Below, piece by piece: positions 11,519-22,965 of a stretch of 64,000 nucleotides of DNA (within the stretch, counting starts at the first letter, position 1; each line of letters opens with the position of its first letter). Below the pieces are notes generated by a model that saw nothing but the letters and a program-made list of their open reading frames with translations, searched no databases and was not told the DNA's origin. This stretch comes from Choristoneura fumiferana. Lineage: Eukaryota > Arthropoda > Insecta > Lepidoptera > Tortricidae. Position numbers and translations under genes: made by a program. The stretch spans positions 412,372 through 476,371 of the forward strand of contig NC_133494.1 in NCBI RefSeq assembly GCF_025370935.1, written 5' to 3'.

Positions 11519-11867
11519 GCAAGTTATTAAAGTCAGCCTGCAGCTGGTGCTGTATATACGGTAGTACTATTAGTTATTCTGTGATACGAGTAGCTGTACG
11601 ACCCCTGTCGCATACCTGGCACTGGCACGTGTCGCCTGCATGCATGTAATATAATGCCAAGTATGTGGATGAATGTGGAGTGCTCGACCACGTTGCTGAC
11701 GCTGTTCACGTGGATGATGTGGCCCGTAGATTGATAGGCTCGTTTTTAAATACCCTAGGTTGTACCGCTTCAGGAATGCGGTCCCGGGAAGCTGATTTCA
11801 TTGTTTAGTTGTGGTTGTGCTTGGGAGTTTCTCTCCTGAGTATCAAATTCGTGAGGATAATAACCTA

Positions 11868-12090
11868 AGGAACAAAAAGTTAGAAAAGCCCCGACTAAGT
11901 CACTTCAAAGTTCTATATCTCAAAAACGGCTGAACCGATTTTGATGAAACATATCTAAGAACCATCGCGAGAAAACCTGATTTCAAATAAAAAAACCGCA
12001 TTCAAATCGGTACACCCGCTAAAGAGCAACGGTGGCACAGACAGACAGATACACGTAGCGGTCAAACTTATAACACCCCTCATTTTAACC
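11868..12090 (+). repeat. Dispersed repeat D1 (plus-strand member of a head-to-head pair)
   Basis: Contains CACTTCAAAGTTC, CAAAAACGGCTGAACCGATT and ATAACACCCCTCATTTTAAC. A minus-strand copy follows directly. Confidence 0.75.
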
Positions 12091-12094
12091 CTCG

Positions 12095-12258
12095 ACGCCA
12101 AAAGTGGGGTGTTATAACCCCCTCCGCAAAAAGAGGGGTCTGTTATAAGATTTACCGCTATGTGTGTCTGTCTGTCGGTATGTCTATCTATCTATGGGTC
12201 CGTAGCTCTCAAACGGGTGGACTGATTTGAATGCGGTTTTTTTTATTTTGCGTCGGGG
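12095..12258 (-). repeat. Dispersed repeat D1 (minus-strand member of the pair)
   Basis: Starts with GGGGTGTTATAA and CGCAAAAAGAGGGG, then GTCCGTAGCTCTCAAACGGG and GACTGATTTGAATGCGG, the complement of the D1 3' half. Confidence 0.75.
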
Positions 12259-12660
12259 GCTAAAATTAAAATGATGAAGGGCAGGCGACAATTCAAATGA
12301 CAGATGCGGTGCAAGATGCACGAGAGATGCTACATGCCTCCGCAAAGTCAGTGGATCACGCCGGTCAGAGAGTGCCCGGTTTCGGCGTGTTACATGGCTT
12401 GCCCTCTGCCTCTTCAACGAGTTTGTTCGCTTGACTTTGTTGGTGAACCTCGTTCTTCCACGTATTCCTCGTTCTTCTGTAGATGTTTACAACAAAATGC
12501 ACTTTGAGAACATATAATCAAAAACTGTGTTAAAAGAACATCCGATTTCTTTCTTGGTACAATATTTTCCGCCAAGCTCAACCGCATAACTTTGTGGATT
12601 CTTCTCACAGCCAATGTCACAGACACCTATCTTGATGGATCTCATTGAACACACGGAATT

Positions 12661-12960
12661 CAGATTGGATTTTTGGAATCTTTTTGTATTTTTTATTTCA
12701 ATTCCAAATTTTTACTTTTACGGTCATCCCGTAAAACCTAAATTGAAAATACAAACTGAAATATAGATGCACAGAAAAACCAGAAAAATAAGACCAACAC
12801 TGGGAATCGAACCCAGGTTCTCGGTATTCCGTACCGCGTGCTATACCGCTACACCACTGTTGGTCAACGGCACAGTCGGCAACGTCACTTAAGCAGTGAC
12901 GCCAGCGAAATCTATGCCGTAGCCCTCATCGAGAAACTTTACACGGAATTCAGTTTTCAA
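12661..12960 (-). mobile_element. Foldback element T1, copy 2
   Basis: The outer left arm (12661-12735) and inner left arm (12738-12791) are intact and complement the right side of copy 1. The right arm is missing. The tail after the tRNA-like unit (CACTTAAGCAGTGACGCCAG) resembles the segment after copy 3. Confidence 0.75.
12792..12865 (-). tRNA. tRNA-like unit inside T1 (copy 2)
   Basis: Same cloverleaf as copy 1. The acceptor is GACCAAC with GTTGGTC, 7 of 7 paired, with the sixth pair changed on both sides relative to copy 1. The anticodon loop is ACGGAAT. Confidence 0.5.
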
Positions 12961-13627
12961 CTGTTGTATTCCCCATTTAATAGAATATATTCCATGCTGC
13001 CAATAAGCACGAGTGCTTACCCAATAACTGCTTCAAAAGGGCTTTGTGTACCAAATCCCCTGAACCACACAAATATTGAGTCATTAAGCCTGCCTAACCG
13101 AAACAGGCACATAATTTTAGTGTCTATTTTCGTTAGTACCCCCGGAATCGATTTTGAATCTCAGCACCAATATCATCCTTGCTTGTACTGCTTAAGGTTT
13201 AGTATCCCTTAGGTGTGGTGGTTGCCATGCGCAGTGCGCAGATCGGTCGGGCGATCGATCGGACGACCGGTGCGCCCTTGGCAACAGCTGATCGCTGCTC
13301 AATGGGCAGGAGGGTATTTTTATTTTTAAGTGTGTGGGGTTATTCTTGGGCGTGTGTTGATAAGTGCTGAAATAGGGGTGGGATTGAAATGTGTTGTTGA
13401 TTTATCATGTTTGGAATTTATTGTGAATAAATTCATGGCCATTTCCGATCTACGTAAAATAAATGACATGGGCATTATTTTTTTAGGGCTCCATAGGAGT
13501 GACGAAACGGAGTCCTTACAGTGTCTGAGCGTTGGTCACAGCAAATTTTCTCCGAATATCTACTGGACCAATGAAGTTCAAATTTGGCGTAGGTACCTAC
13601 TTATACATTTAAGTTGCCCAAATACGA
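12961..13627. other. Intergenic stretch, no gene recognised
   Basis: AT-rich, with a GC-rich palindromic patch (GGTCGGGCGATCGATCGGAC) at about 13246. Short frames have no recognisable domain. Confidence 0.45.
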
Positions 13628-13925
13628 ATGTATTTATGTAAATATGATGATTTATGTAGATATGATGGTTGGCGGTCCTCTACTGTGCGTTTTTCCAGAA
13701 ATTTCCTGCCTCGCACAGCAAAACTCTGGAATGAGCTATCGCCTGCGGTATTCCCGGACCGCTATGACCTTCAAGTTTTCAAGAAAAGAGCGTACTCCTA
13801 CCTTAAAGGCCGGCAACGCCTTGTGACTCTTCTGGTGTTGCAGGTGTCCATGGGCGACGGTAATCGCTTACCATCAGGCGATCCGCCTGCTCGTTTGCCC
13901 CCTATACCATAAAAAAAAAAAAAAA
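13628..13925 (+). pseudogene. LINE ORF2 C-terminus and 3' tail (truncated retrotransposon)
   Basis: The frame includes a block reading FLPRTAKLWNELSPAVFP and then DRYDLQVFKKRAYSYLKG, typical of the last residues of non-LTR retrotransposon polymerases. The 3' tail follows (GGTGTTGCAGGTGTCCATGG, TTACCATCAGGCGATCCGCC, GCTCGTTTGCCCCCTAT) and ends in a run of A. The upstream polymerase is missing. The conserved tail links this copy to 1735-1880 and 20500-20645. Confidence 0.75.
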
Positions 13926-13965
13926 AATAGGTAAATAAGAATGTTTATTTATTTATTTGTATATA

Positions 13966-14185
13966 TCATCATCATCATCATCATGTCAGCCGAAAGACGT
14001 CCACTGCTGGACATAGGCCTCCCCAAGGCTCTCCACTCAGACCGGTCTTGTGATTCCGATTTTAACCAGGTCGTCGCTCCATCTTGTTGGAGGCCCTACC
14101 GACAATGCGAGCAATGTGCTCCGCCCGCTGCCACTTCAGTTTCGTAATTCTTCGGGCTATGTCGGTAACCTTAGTTCTACTGCAG
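13966..14185 (-). pseudogene. RTE-type LINE 3' fragment
   Basis: Minus-strand remnant of the same element as 33361-33725. The plus strand shows ATCATCATCATCATGTCAGC, GACGTCCACTGCTGGACATA and GGGCTATGTCGGTAACCTTA. Read in reverse, the last block encodes a VTDIARR-type stretch. Confidence 0.65.
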
Positions 14186-14279
14186 ATATCATTTCTGATT
14201 ATATTAATTTATGAAATTAGGAGGCACTTTTGGGGAGCAGAGCAGAACCAATTAGAATATTAGGGTGAAGCCAAACTGT

Positions 14280-14430
14280 CGTGTCGTAGTCTAGTCGTGT
14301 ACAAAGGCCCAGTTAGTGCCACACGGCGACTGAAAATGAGTTGACTCATATTGAGTCGCCATGTTAGTCTTAGACCCCTTTTCTTGTCAATAAATGTTGT
14401 GAGTTTGAGTTTGAGTTTGAGTTTAAAAGT
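14280..14430 (+). repeat. Retroposon 3' tail with (GAGTTT)n
   Basis: GAGTCGCCATGTTAGTCTTA and TTGTCAATAAATGTTGTGAG run into four GAGTTT units, a retroposon-style tandem tail. Confidence 0.55.
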
Positions 14431-15000
14431 TTTTTTATAATTTTATTGTCCTGGTCAAAATTATGAAGAGAATGTCTACTTAAAGTTCATTTTCTAGGAG
14501 GTCAGACCTCTTCTTTTTACAGTACCTATTGTGTACGGGACCCTTCGATATCCCGCACTTTGCGAATGCACTGGTTACTGCAAAAACTATCGGGTGGACT
14601 GTATTACTATTGAAAAAAAGGGAATGGAATATTAGAAGGAAATAAACTATTTTAGATGAAAACTCAGAGAGATATTGGAAGTCAGGACTTGCCCTCGCGC
14701 TCGCCGAACTATTAATGATTTACGTATACTGAGGAATGTCGAACGAATCTTGTACGACGACTACGACGAACTAACGAATGCTGACTTTTGGCAGTCTAGC
14801 TGGATTTAAAGCTAGACGCGCGGCGGGGGTGGAGACAAATCCTGTTTCTTTATTGGCTAAGACCAGTGGAAAATTCCTATCGCAGTAGTTTTCCACTGGG
14901 AAGATTGAAAAATGCGTAAACAGACCTGTTCGATCAGGTTTGGGTCAGTGGAAAGTTTTACATGTTTTGATGGAAAAGCGGCTCATTTGGCCGTAGGTCA

Positions 15001-15224
15001 CTTAATTAACAGAGTTTGTTTGTTATGGTCTAGGAAAGGGTGCGGCGCGGCGTTGTATATAGTCTTAATTAACAGAGTTAGTTTGCTATGTAGTACTAGG
15101 GCAATGGTGCGGTGTCGTATACGGTTTTAACTAACAAAGTTATGATTATGTACAAAGCTATGACTTAAATAACATGTTTAACTTATGTACTAGGGTAAGG
15201 GTGTGGCGTCCTGCACATATTGAT
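15001..15224 (+). repeat. Degenerate tandem repeat, about 62-100 bp units
   Basis: Units start CTTAATTAACAGAGTT-GTTTG-TATG and end in AGGG-AA-GGTGCGG-G-CGT. Two close units lie at 15001-15064 and 15065-15124, and a longer diverged one at 15125-15224. Confidence 0.65.
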
Positions 15225-15837
15225 ATCATTGTGAACAGGCGGTTGGTACGATGATATTTTCTTCATAAATGGGTTATTATTTCGAGAGGTTCAATTGTGT
15301 TCAGACTCAAATTTTCAGTTATAAAATTAGAAATATATCGTTTATTGTTTTTAAGTTGCTTAAGATATTATCACTGAAACTTGTGGTAAATACATTTTAT
15401 TCTATTTTATCTTTTTTTCCACAATAACTTAATTTTCTGCACAAAAGTCAGTTACGTGGTCAGGTTCGGATTATCCCTGATTACTTTGTAGTATTGTAAA
15501 AAATACAAGGTATAGAAAAACTTGCTGTTTAAAACATGGATTGAATGTTCATAATATGATATACCATGCATGCAAACATAAAAAAATTACGACATTGATA
15601 AGACTATTTTTTTCTACATTTCCCGTTGTTCCAAAATACACCATCATTTTCGTAGCCACACTTATTAAGTATATTTTAAACAAAAAAAAGAGGTCAAACC
15701 TCCTGTAAATCCTTTTTGAACTATAAGCAACTTTGAAAATAAGACTGCGTCAATATAACGTATAATGTTTATCGCAAGTCATAATTATTTATCTATAATT
15801 AATGTAATAAAGGTTCAGTTAGATTTGCGTCAAAGAT
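15225..15837. other. Intergenic stretch, no gene recognised
   Basis: Strongly AT-rich, without a credible frame or repeat boundary. Confidence 0.5.
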
Positions 15838-16720
15838 CGAGCGTCATTTTCGTTACGGTTGCGACTTGGTAAGTATTGGGTAAATAAATATAATGTTTTA
15901 CTGGTGCTGTGTCATTTGCAGTTAAGTTATTCAATATTGATTTCATTTGCTTCAAACCTATATGATATTTACTGCAGAGCCGCGAAAGTAAGAGCTTTTC
16001 AATTTCGTGGTCATCATTTTCGTGGTCCTATGGGCCACGAAACTGATTAAAGACCACGAAAAAGATGATTTTCCCTACAAGTAGAAAAATACAGAACACT
16101 TTTTATAGAATTTTCTGCTTTTTACAGTGTAATCGTTTATGCCGTTATTGATTTAATTGTTTTAAACGAAGAATGGTTGACCGTCAACAACATTTGCTCC
16201 AGGTGTGGTTATAGGAATTATGACCAGTGCGTCGCCAATTTTGTTAACTGGCGAAAGGTTCAAGAATTATTTTGCCCTGAATGTACGTGTGAAATGTATA
16301 TATCTAAATATTAAAAAGAAAACTTCGTCATTTAGAGGAGCATTTTGTTGTGTTGTTTCGTTGTAACATAATTTCGTTCTGGTTTACCATAGACCTGCAC
16401 GGGGGGAAGGTATTGAAAACTATTTTGTTTGTGAGTTGAAGTTATTAATCTTACTTTAATTAAGTAATTTCTAGATAGTATTTAAAGGTTACAAAAATGA
16501 CAATTTGAAGTCGTCATTTCGTGGTCAATTTTTAATTTTTTTTTATATAGATATCGATTGTCTATTTCTGTTGATACCTGATTAATTAAATAATGCTTAT
16601 TCGTTTTCTCATTATGATCGGATTTTCATTCAAATAGTACAATTATAAGATTTTAAAATAAACAAAATGTTCTTTTTCGTGGTCTCGATGCTCATTTTCG
16701 TTACCGTTAAAATTGGATTT
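15838..16720. repeat. Region with recurrent TTTTCGTGGTC / GACCACGAAAA words
   Basis: The word TCATTTTCGTGGTC or a close variant, or its complement, appears near 15847, 16003, 16017, 16051, 16517, 16675 and 16692. They are spread over 0.85 kb with unrelated sequence between them, so this is not a simple tandem array. It may be one unrecognised transposable element. Confidence 0.45.
16128..16314 (+). CDS. Possible terminal exon with paired CxxC motifs, unknown
   Basis: Following an acceptor-like TGCTTTTTACAG, a frame entered after one base reads to a stop at 16312-16314. It encodes about 61 residues, including ICSRCGYRNYDQC, then LFCPECTCEM, then a short basic end. Two CxxC pairs (CSRC, CPEC) resemble a small zinc-binding module. 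A possible upstream exon (15922-15987, between TTTGCAG and GTAAGA) is open but in the wrong splice phase, so the two do not join simply. No family recognised. It could be a transposon gene remnant given the CGTGGTC repeats around it. Confidence 0.25.
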
Positions 16721-16897
16721 TTGCTTTTTTTAACCAAAATAAACTTTATCGATCTCTTATAATATAAAGCATCTTATCGGTACATATCCTTATGTTCAAA
16801 ATAAAACAGACCACATCAAAATGTGCGTTTTTATTTCTGTAACATTTATCTTACACCTCAAATAATTACCCAAATATACTGAAGCCGACCTGTAGAG

Positions 16898-16919
16898 CAC
16901 ACACACACACGCACACACA
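16898..16919. repeat. CA microsatellite
   Basis: Short (AC)n run with one interruption. Confidence 0.8.
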
Positions 16920-16994
16920 GTCACGCTTAATAAAATAATTTGATAGGTAGTTTGGAAACCAAGTTAGATACTTACTTTAAATATAGTTAACTAC

Positions 16995-17265
16995 CACCTA
17001 CCATCATCATCCCATCCTATATAGGTACGTCCCACTGCTGGGCACAGGCCTCCTCTCAGAATGAGAGGGCTTGGGCCGTAGTTGCCACGCGGGCCCAGTG
17101 CGAATTGGGAACTTCACATACACCATTGAATTGCTTCGCAGGTGTGTGCAGGTTTCCTCACGATGTTTTTCTTCACCGTAAAGCTCGTGGTAAATGTCAA
17201 AATGTAATTTCGCACATGACTTTCGAAAAACTTAGAGGTGCGAGCCGGGCTGGTTTGAAACCAAT
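16995..17265 (-). repeat. tRNA-derived SINE S1, minus strand
   Basis: CATCATCATCCCATCC tail, GTCCCACTGCTGGGCACAGG, GAATGAGAGGGCTTGGGC, GCGGGCCCAGTGCG and AGGTTTCCTCACGATGTTTT are in the same order as other copies. The tRNA-like head is truncated near 17265. Confidence 0.8.
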
Positions 17266-17721
17266 ACACAGAAATATGACAGTACTTTATATGCATTGAT
17301 TCTACCCCTGTGTGCTCTACACGTATCGTAGTGCTACGTATTTTATAAATATGCTATAATAATATATGCTATTTATAAATTGCTTGTATTTAGATATACA
17401 TATAGGTATACTTTATTCTTCTATTAATACAGTTCCGTCGTGTTCTCTGGGTTCCTTCAGAATCGTTTTTAATAATACAAGCGTTAGTTACATCTTTCTG
17501 GGCAATGTTCAGCCAAAGATGCTTAATCACGTAACCTTTAAGTGTTTCATGGTGCTACTAATGTCATGGTGACATCCCATACTTTGCTAAAGACATCATA
17601 GCGAAATTGATTATGAAAAGGTTCCACCCTGGTACGTGGTTAAGTGATATTATCATATGGCAGCTTTCAATATCATCATTAGAAGAATACTCTACTACTC
17701 TAAATACTTTTATACTCTACT

Positions 17722-18470
17722 AGCGTTTACCCGCGGCTTCGCACGCGTAAATTATTAGATACAGCAGTTGAATTATCCTTTAAACCCAACTTCAGTTACG
17801 TTTAATTCATTACTGTAACTTTTTCGTGATCCTGTGATAGATATATAATATTATCATGATTAAGTGTGCTTGGTATATATTATAATTAGGAAAAGCAATA
17901 AATACTATCTAACATCCAGTTGAATTGAAATTCCGGGATTTTATTAAATTCTCGTGGGAATTCCCTAAAATTACATCGTGGTTTTTATTGACGTTAAATT
18001 AAAACACCCATGTCAAATTTCATGACTGAACTCAGCGGTTGTTATTTCAAGATTTTATCCCTAACCCGTGGGAATATCGGGATAAAAAGTAGCTTATGTG
18101 TTATTCCAGATGTCCAGCCTAACTACATACCAAATTTCATGACTCTAAGCCCAGTGGTTATTAGTTCGAGATTTTATCCCTATCCCGTGGGAACATCGGG
18201 ATAAAAAGTAGCTTATGTGTTATTCCATACGTAAAACTACGTACATACTAAATTTCATGACTCTAAGCCCAGCTGTTATTAGTTCGAGATTTTATCCCTA
18301 TCCCGTGGAAACATCGTAATAAAAAGTATCCTATATCTTAATCCTGGTTATAAACTAACTTTTCGTTAAATTTCAACCAAATCCGTCCAGCCGTTTCAGC
18401 GTGTAGAAGTAACAAACATACTCACTCACTCACTCACAAACTTTCACATTTATAATATTAGTAGGACTAG
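17722..18470 (+). repeat. Dispersed repeat D2, expanded copy with internal tandem units
   Basis: Begins ACTAGCGTTTACCCGCGGC and ends TTATAATATTAGTAGGACT. The middle has three units of about 120 bp, each with CAAATTTCATGACT, GTTATT-, ATTTTATCCCTA-CCCGTGG and GATAAAAAGTAGCTTATGTG. Confidence 0.8.
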
Positions 18471-18596
18471 GTATTTTTTAAAATATGTAAACACTAAACA
18501 GTATGCTAAGTGTTAATAACTTCAGACACCCCAACTGTCTTTTAATTTTACTTTAGTTTAATGCATATACCTAAAAACATATTAATTGTATATGTA

Positions 18597-18778
18597 GTGA
18601 CCGATACTGAGTCGTAATAACATAGTCTCTCAAAATGTCCCAATTGGTTTGTATGGAAATTTCCTTTTTTGTTACCAAAACTCTATTGATTTGCGGTAAC
18701 AAAAAAGGAACTATCCATACAAATTAATTGGGACATTTCGGGAGACTATGTTATTTAAACTCAGTATCGTACACTCTA
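18597..18778. mobile_element. Palindromic MITE M7
   Basis: Inverted halves share CGATACTGAGT, AACATAGTCTC, AATGTCCCAATT and TTCCTTTTTTGTTACC, with about 20 bp of loop. Not coding. Confidence 0.85.
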
Positions 18779-19134
18779 TCTACCTGCAATTTTTTACCCA
18801 AATCGGAGTCGCAAATCAAATGTACAAACTCTTTTAGAAATGCTCTTCTAATTCTGCACTCATAATTTGTACTTGTCAGTTGCACTCAAGTTGCACTTCA
18901 CCGTGTTTTGAAGAAAATGAAAACTGACAGGAAAACGGCCAGTAATAAATTATCTAAATAATATGCAACCTCGAAAGAAATTGAATCTTAACATTAGCAT
19001 GTGGCCTAATGTTGTATTTGTAACTTAGATATTTGTAACCTTCGGACTGGGTACAGAGAGAGATTAAAAAAAAACAACCTGGTTTAAAGTTTAGTGGAAT
19101 CGAACCCCGTGTCGATTCTGAACAAATTAGTTTC

Positions 19135-19285
19135 AGGTTTACAGTTCAAAGTCAAAGTCAAAGTCAAAATATCTTTATTCAGTTAACGTTATAACAAGCA
19201 CTTACGAATGTCACAAAAATCTACCACCAGTTCGGAAAAACCTCCGTTGAGAAGAATCTGGCAAGAAACTCAACGAGGTATATTT
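19135..19285 (-). repeat. CR1/Zenon-like LINE 3' end, minus strand
   Basis: AAAGTCAAAGTCAAAGTCAA, then AATATCTTTATTCA, ATAACAAGCACTTACGAATG and AAATCTACCACCAGTTCGG, the complement of the tail at 9040-9155. Confidence 0.75.
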
Positions 19286-19793
19286 TCTTAGTACGTAGGT
19301 ATTTTTTAGGGTTATTTTTCGAGGCTGTTTTCTTTATCTGTCTTTATCCTTTATGTAATTATTTCAAGTCAATGTTCCGAATAAACATATTTTCTTTCTT
19401 TCTTAATTTTTTTAAACAGTATTTATGTAATTAACACCTTGAACATATCAAACACCACCTAGTACTCATGTTAGAACAATAAAATACACAACAATCTACT
19501 TTTGTGCTGGAACGATGGATAGTATAACTGATTAATATATCTAATATGTAGGTAGGTAGGTACTTACCTGTTTCCATCTACGGAATAATACTCCGACCTA
19601 TTTCGCAAGAGGAATTTATTGCAAGGGTCTGGAGTGTAATATAGTGAATGACGTCAGCGGAAAAAGAACAGTAGGAGGACCTTATTATTGTTATTCGTTG
19701 ATTGCTGAAGGGTGGAAACTTGGTCCTCTCGCTCTTCGCAGAGACGTCAGCTCTCTGCGTCTTTTACGGGATCTACAACGGGGAGTGATCAGT

Positions 19794-19979
19794 GCCCTTA
19801 GTGTAATTTTTCGGTTACAAAATACGTCTCGATCGCGTTCGCGTTAAAATCTCACTTTGTATGGAAACACCAACATAGCAAACGTTCCGCTAGAGGTGCT
19901 GTTCGTGTTTCCATACAAATTGAGATTTTAACGCGAACGCGATCGAGACGTATTTTGTAACCGAAAACTTACACTAAGG
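19794..19979. mobile_element. Long-hairpin MITE M2, copy a
   Basis: TGCCCTTAGTGTAA to TTACACTAAGG ends. The near-perfect arms include TTCGGTTACAAAATACGTCT, CGATCGCGTTCGCGTTAAAA and TTTGTATGGAAACA. Confidence 0.9.
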
Positions 19980-20094
19980 ATACTGATGATCTCTTTGACC
20001 TTCCAGCTCCTCAGTGTCATCAGCGTACTACTTGACTTATGAGTAGTTTTCATCAACACCACCTCGATAGAAGGTGCTTATATTAACTTGCTTG

Positions 20095-20190
20095 GTGCTT
20101 ATTATTGGTGTCTAAGTGTTTATATTATAAGTTTTTTTTACTGCTTTATGGTGTGCAATAAAGAATATTTGTATTGTATTGTATTGTGCT
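20095..20190 (+). repeat. Retroposon 3' tail with (TATTG)n
   Basis: GTGTGCAATAAAGAATATTT followed by GTATTGTATTGTATTG. Similar tails are at 22010-22080 and 37330-37420. Confidence 0.55.
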
Positions 20191-20227
20191 TCTTTAATCT
20201 GCGCTTAAGAGATACTTATTTTTGAAG

Positions 20228-20497
20228 GTGGTAGGACCTTGTGCAAGGTCGCCCGGATTGCTACCACCATATTGCTCGCTAATCCTGCCGTGAAGCAGCA
20301 GTGCTTGCACTGTTGTGTTTCGGCGTGGAGAGTGAGACAGCCGGTGAAATTACTGGCATTTGAGGTTTCCCATCTTACGCCTCTAGGTTGGCAACGCATC
20401 TGCAATACCGCTGGTGTTGCAGATGTTTATGGGCGGTGGTGATCTCTTACCATCAGGTGACCCACTTGCTCGTTTTCCATCCAGTCGAATAAAAAAA
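20228..20497 (+). repeat. Repeat L2, plus strand, near full length
   Basis: GGTGGTAGGACCTTGTGCAA, then GCCCGGATTGCTACCACCAT, CAGTGCTTGCACTGTTGTGT, CTAGGTTGGCAACGC, GGTGATCTCTTACCATCAGG, and CCAGTCGAATAAAAAAAA at the 3' end. Confidence 0.85.
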
Positions 20498-20499
20498 AC

Positions 20500-20645
20500 C
20501 CCTGCGCACATGCGTAGAATGAACTGCCCTTAAGGCAAGTGTACTTTTCAAGCAAGGCCGGTAATGCACCAGTAGTACCATCGGTGCTGTAGGTGTCCAT
20601 AGACCGTGGTGATCACTTACCATTAGGTGAACCGCAAGTTTGTTG
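20500..20645 (+). repeat. LINE 3' end fragment (L1 type)
   Basis: AAGGCCGGTAATGCACCAGT, GTAGGTGTCCATAGACCGTG and ATCACTTACCATTAGGTGAA follow the L1 tail order, diverged. Confidence 0.6.
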
Positions 20646-20699
20646 GTCAGCCGAAGCATGAAAAATATATACTTCATCATCATATGTATACATATATGT

Positions 20700-20970
20700 A
20701 CGTTTATGATGCTGGGTGCAGACTTCCTCTCAGAACGAGAGGGCTTCGACCGTGGTTCCCACGCGGGCCCAGTGCGGATTGGGAGCTTCAGACACACCAT
20801 TGAATCGCTTCGCAGATTTGTGCACGTTTGCTCATGATTTATTTTCCTTTACCATGAATTTCGTCAAACTGGGTGACAGCCTGGATTTGAACCCACTCCA
20901 CTAGTAGGTAAGTAGTATTTTTAGTAGCCATAGGTCAAACCCTAGCCCACTACAGCTTCACCATTTAGGA
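20700..20970 (-). repeat. tRNA-derived SINE S1, minus strand
   Basis: CCTCTCAGAACGAGAGGGCT, CCCACGCGGGCCCAGTGCGG, CACACCATTGAATCGCTTCG and GGATTTGAACCCA (B-box complement) are present. The head is interrupted by about 25 bp of foreign sequence. Confidence 0.75.
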
Positions 20971-21429
20971 TTTATTCAACGGACAGATGCTTCGATCTAA
21001 ACTCCACAAACCGCACCAGTACGAACCGATTTCGCCGATCTATCGTCGATATACAACTAAATGTAAATAGACAAATATTCAGAAAAGGAGTACCTCCTGA
21101 CAGGCGAATCTACTTAAGCCCCCAACCCCCATCATTGACAGCGCCCCCACCCCCAGGCGGCGTGGCAACAGCCCCCCCGAACCTTCATGTAGTTCCATAT
21201 TTGCGATATCGAGTTATTTGAAGTTATTAATTTATATTACCACGCTCGTTCACTTGCAGCGTAATCTCGTAATGGCATTTGGTGTTTTAGTATGCAAGAT
21301 AAAGCAACATAATTGTTATAGTGCTAGGAGGGCAAACAGATTGCAAATTTGATGGCAAATAAGGTTTGGGTAGCTTTGAAGTTGCTGTTTAATTAGATAA
21401 ACCCACGCCACGCATAGCTATTGTAATAA

Positions 21430-21758
21430 TCGTTATTCACATTATGTAAATATCATGGGACACTTAACACTAATTGACCTAGTCCCAAACTAACTATGGA
21501 TACTAGGCAACGGATATACATAAATACATACTTAAATACATATTACACAACCCTTTTAGGGATAAGTTCGCCTTTGTACTCTTTTGTTTTGTTGTTATTT
21601 TTGTGCTTAATGTACAATAAAGTATTTACATACATCCCAGACCCGAAAACAAACATTCTTATTATTCATATAAATATCTGCCCGGCCGGGGATCGATCCC
21701 GGGACCAGAAGCTTCGTAGTCATGTTCTCTAACCACTTAGCCATCTGGTCATCAAGTC
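21430..21758 (-). repeat. tRNA-derived SINE S2, minus strand
   Basis: Complement of the copy at 39551-39775: CTAGTCCCAAACTAACTATG, GATACTAGGCAACGGATATA and CGGGGATCGATCCCGGGACC, then TCTCTAACCACTTAGCCA corresponding to the A-box side. Confidence 0.75.
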
Positions 21759-21772
21759 TAATAAGTATTCAT

Positions 21773-21910
21773 TTACTAGCTTTTGTCCGCGACTTCGCGT
21801 GGAATTCGGTTATCGAGCGCTTCGAATGGTTTCGACGTGAAAGACGGATAAACATACTAACACACAAACATACAAACACATACACTTTCGCATTTATAAT
21901 ATTAGTATAT
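21773..21910 (+). repeat. Dispersed repeat D2, short copy
   Basis: ACTAGCTTTTGTCCGCGACT at the start and TTTCGCATTTATAATATTAG at the end. Most of the middle is deleted. Confidence 0.7.
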
Positions 21911-22314
21911 GGATTCAAGTTGATATCATCTTTATACATGTACATACATACTCTAGCTCTAGTAGTTATGTATGTATAGGTATGGTAATTGTGATAATTA
22001 TGCAAATTAGTGCATGGTGTTTTGTGTACTACCTACTTACTAAGTGTTGGTGTTCAGTAAAGAGTTATTGTATTGTATAAGGGTAGGTGTAGAATAACAA
22101 TTTATTATTAGTTTTACAAATGGATATAATCGGTAGTACTTACCTATAATTATCCGACAAGGAAAATGGACTTTCTGTGGAACGTGTGTTGGTAGATTGA
22201 AAATTAATTTATTAGACTGTACATTAAATACCTAAGTGAAATTAAAATAACTAGAAAACAGTTAATTTCACCGTCTGAAATTACGTACCTAAGGTAGTAG
22301 TTTTTATCCATTTC

Positions 22315-22520
22315 TAAAACTAACTTGAAAACCCCCAATATTATATAATTTCAAAATTCAATGTCTCAAAAACGGCTGAAGCAATTTTTATATCTATCAA
22401 ATATAGCTGAGAACCAGCCAACCAAACTCGCTTTCAAGTAAAAACGCATCGAAATCGGTCGATCCCTTTGAGAGCTATGATCCCACAGACAGATAGACAA
22501 ACATTGGTTGAAAAAAGGAA
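22315..22520 (+). repeat. Dispersed repeat D1, degenerate
   Basis: AATGTCTCAAAAACGGCTGA and GAGAGCTATGATCCCACAGA blocks in order. Confidence 0.6.
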
Positions 22521-22674
22521 CTTTCATTCTGAACATTGTGTGTACATTTTATACATCTTTAGTTTCATCAAAACGTAAGGCGAAAGCTTAACCACCGTTT
22601 AAGTCCACTGTCTAGCCTAAAACTTAATCTAAGTATCTCACTGCGATCAAAAGCCGTATTTTAAAAATGGCCGC

Positions 22675-22770
22675 TGCGTCCCTCCCCCTCCCCGCGACGT
22701 GGCCCCGCTCACGGCCAAGGTCGCGCGATCGATGAAGACCCTCCCTCCCTCCCCCCCTCCCGCCGAACTC
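22675..22770. other. GC/C-rich patch
   Basis: Runs of CCTCCC and GCGACG in otherwise AT-rich DNA. No frame with recognisable protein. Could be an isolated CpG-rich remnant. Confidence 0.35.
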
Positions 22771-22965
22771 AGCCTCTCATGGACGTGACAAAATTCCGCT
22801 GTTGAACACTGATTTTATTTTCTATTCTGACTCTGATGTACCTATTGTTATGACAGAACTGTCGGTACAGTAAGTAGTTATTGTCTAAGCTTAGTATCTG
22901 AGAAAAAATAACCTAGCCATAAAAAAAACATTTTTAATACAAGCAGGTGCAGGAGCAGGTTTGCA

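Noticed and set aside
12838..13212. 124-codon plus-strand frame
   Set aside because: Starts inside a tRNA-like unit and has no domain or codon bias.
13955..13985. ATCATC runs as a CRISPR-like or regulatory array
   Set aside because: They are the simple-sequence tails of RTE-like LINEs and SINEs, repeated at many sites.
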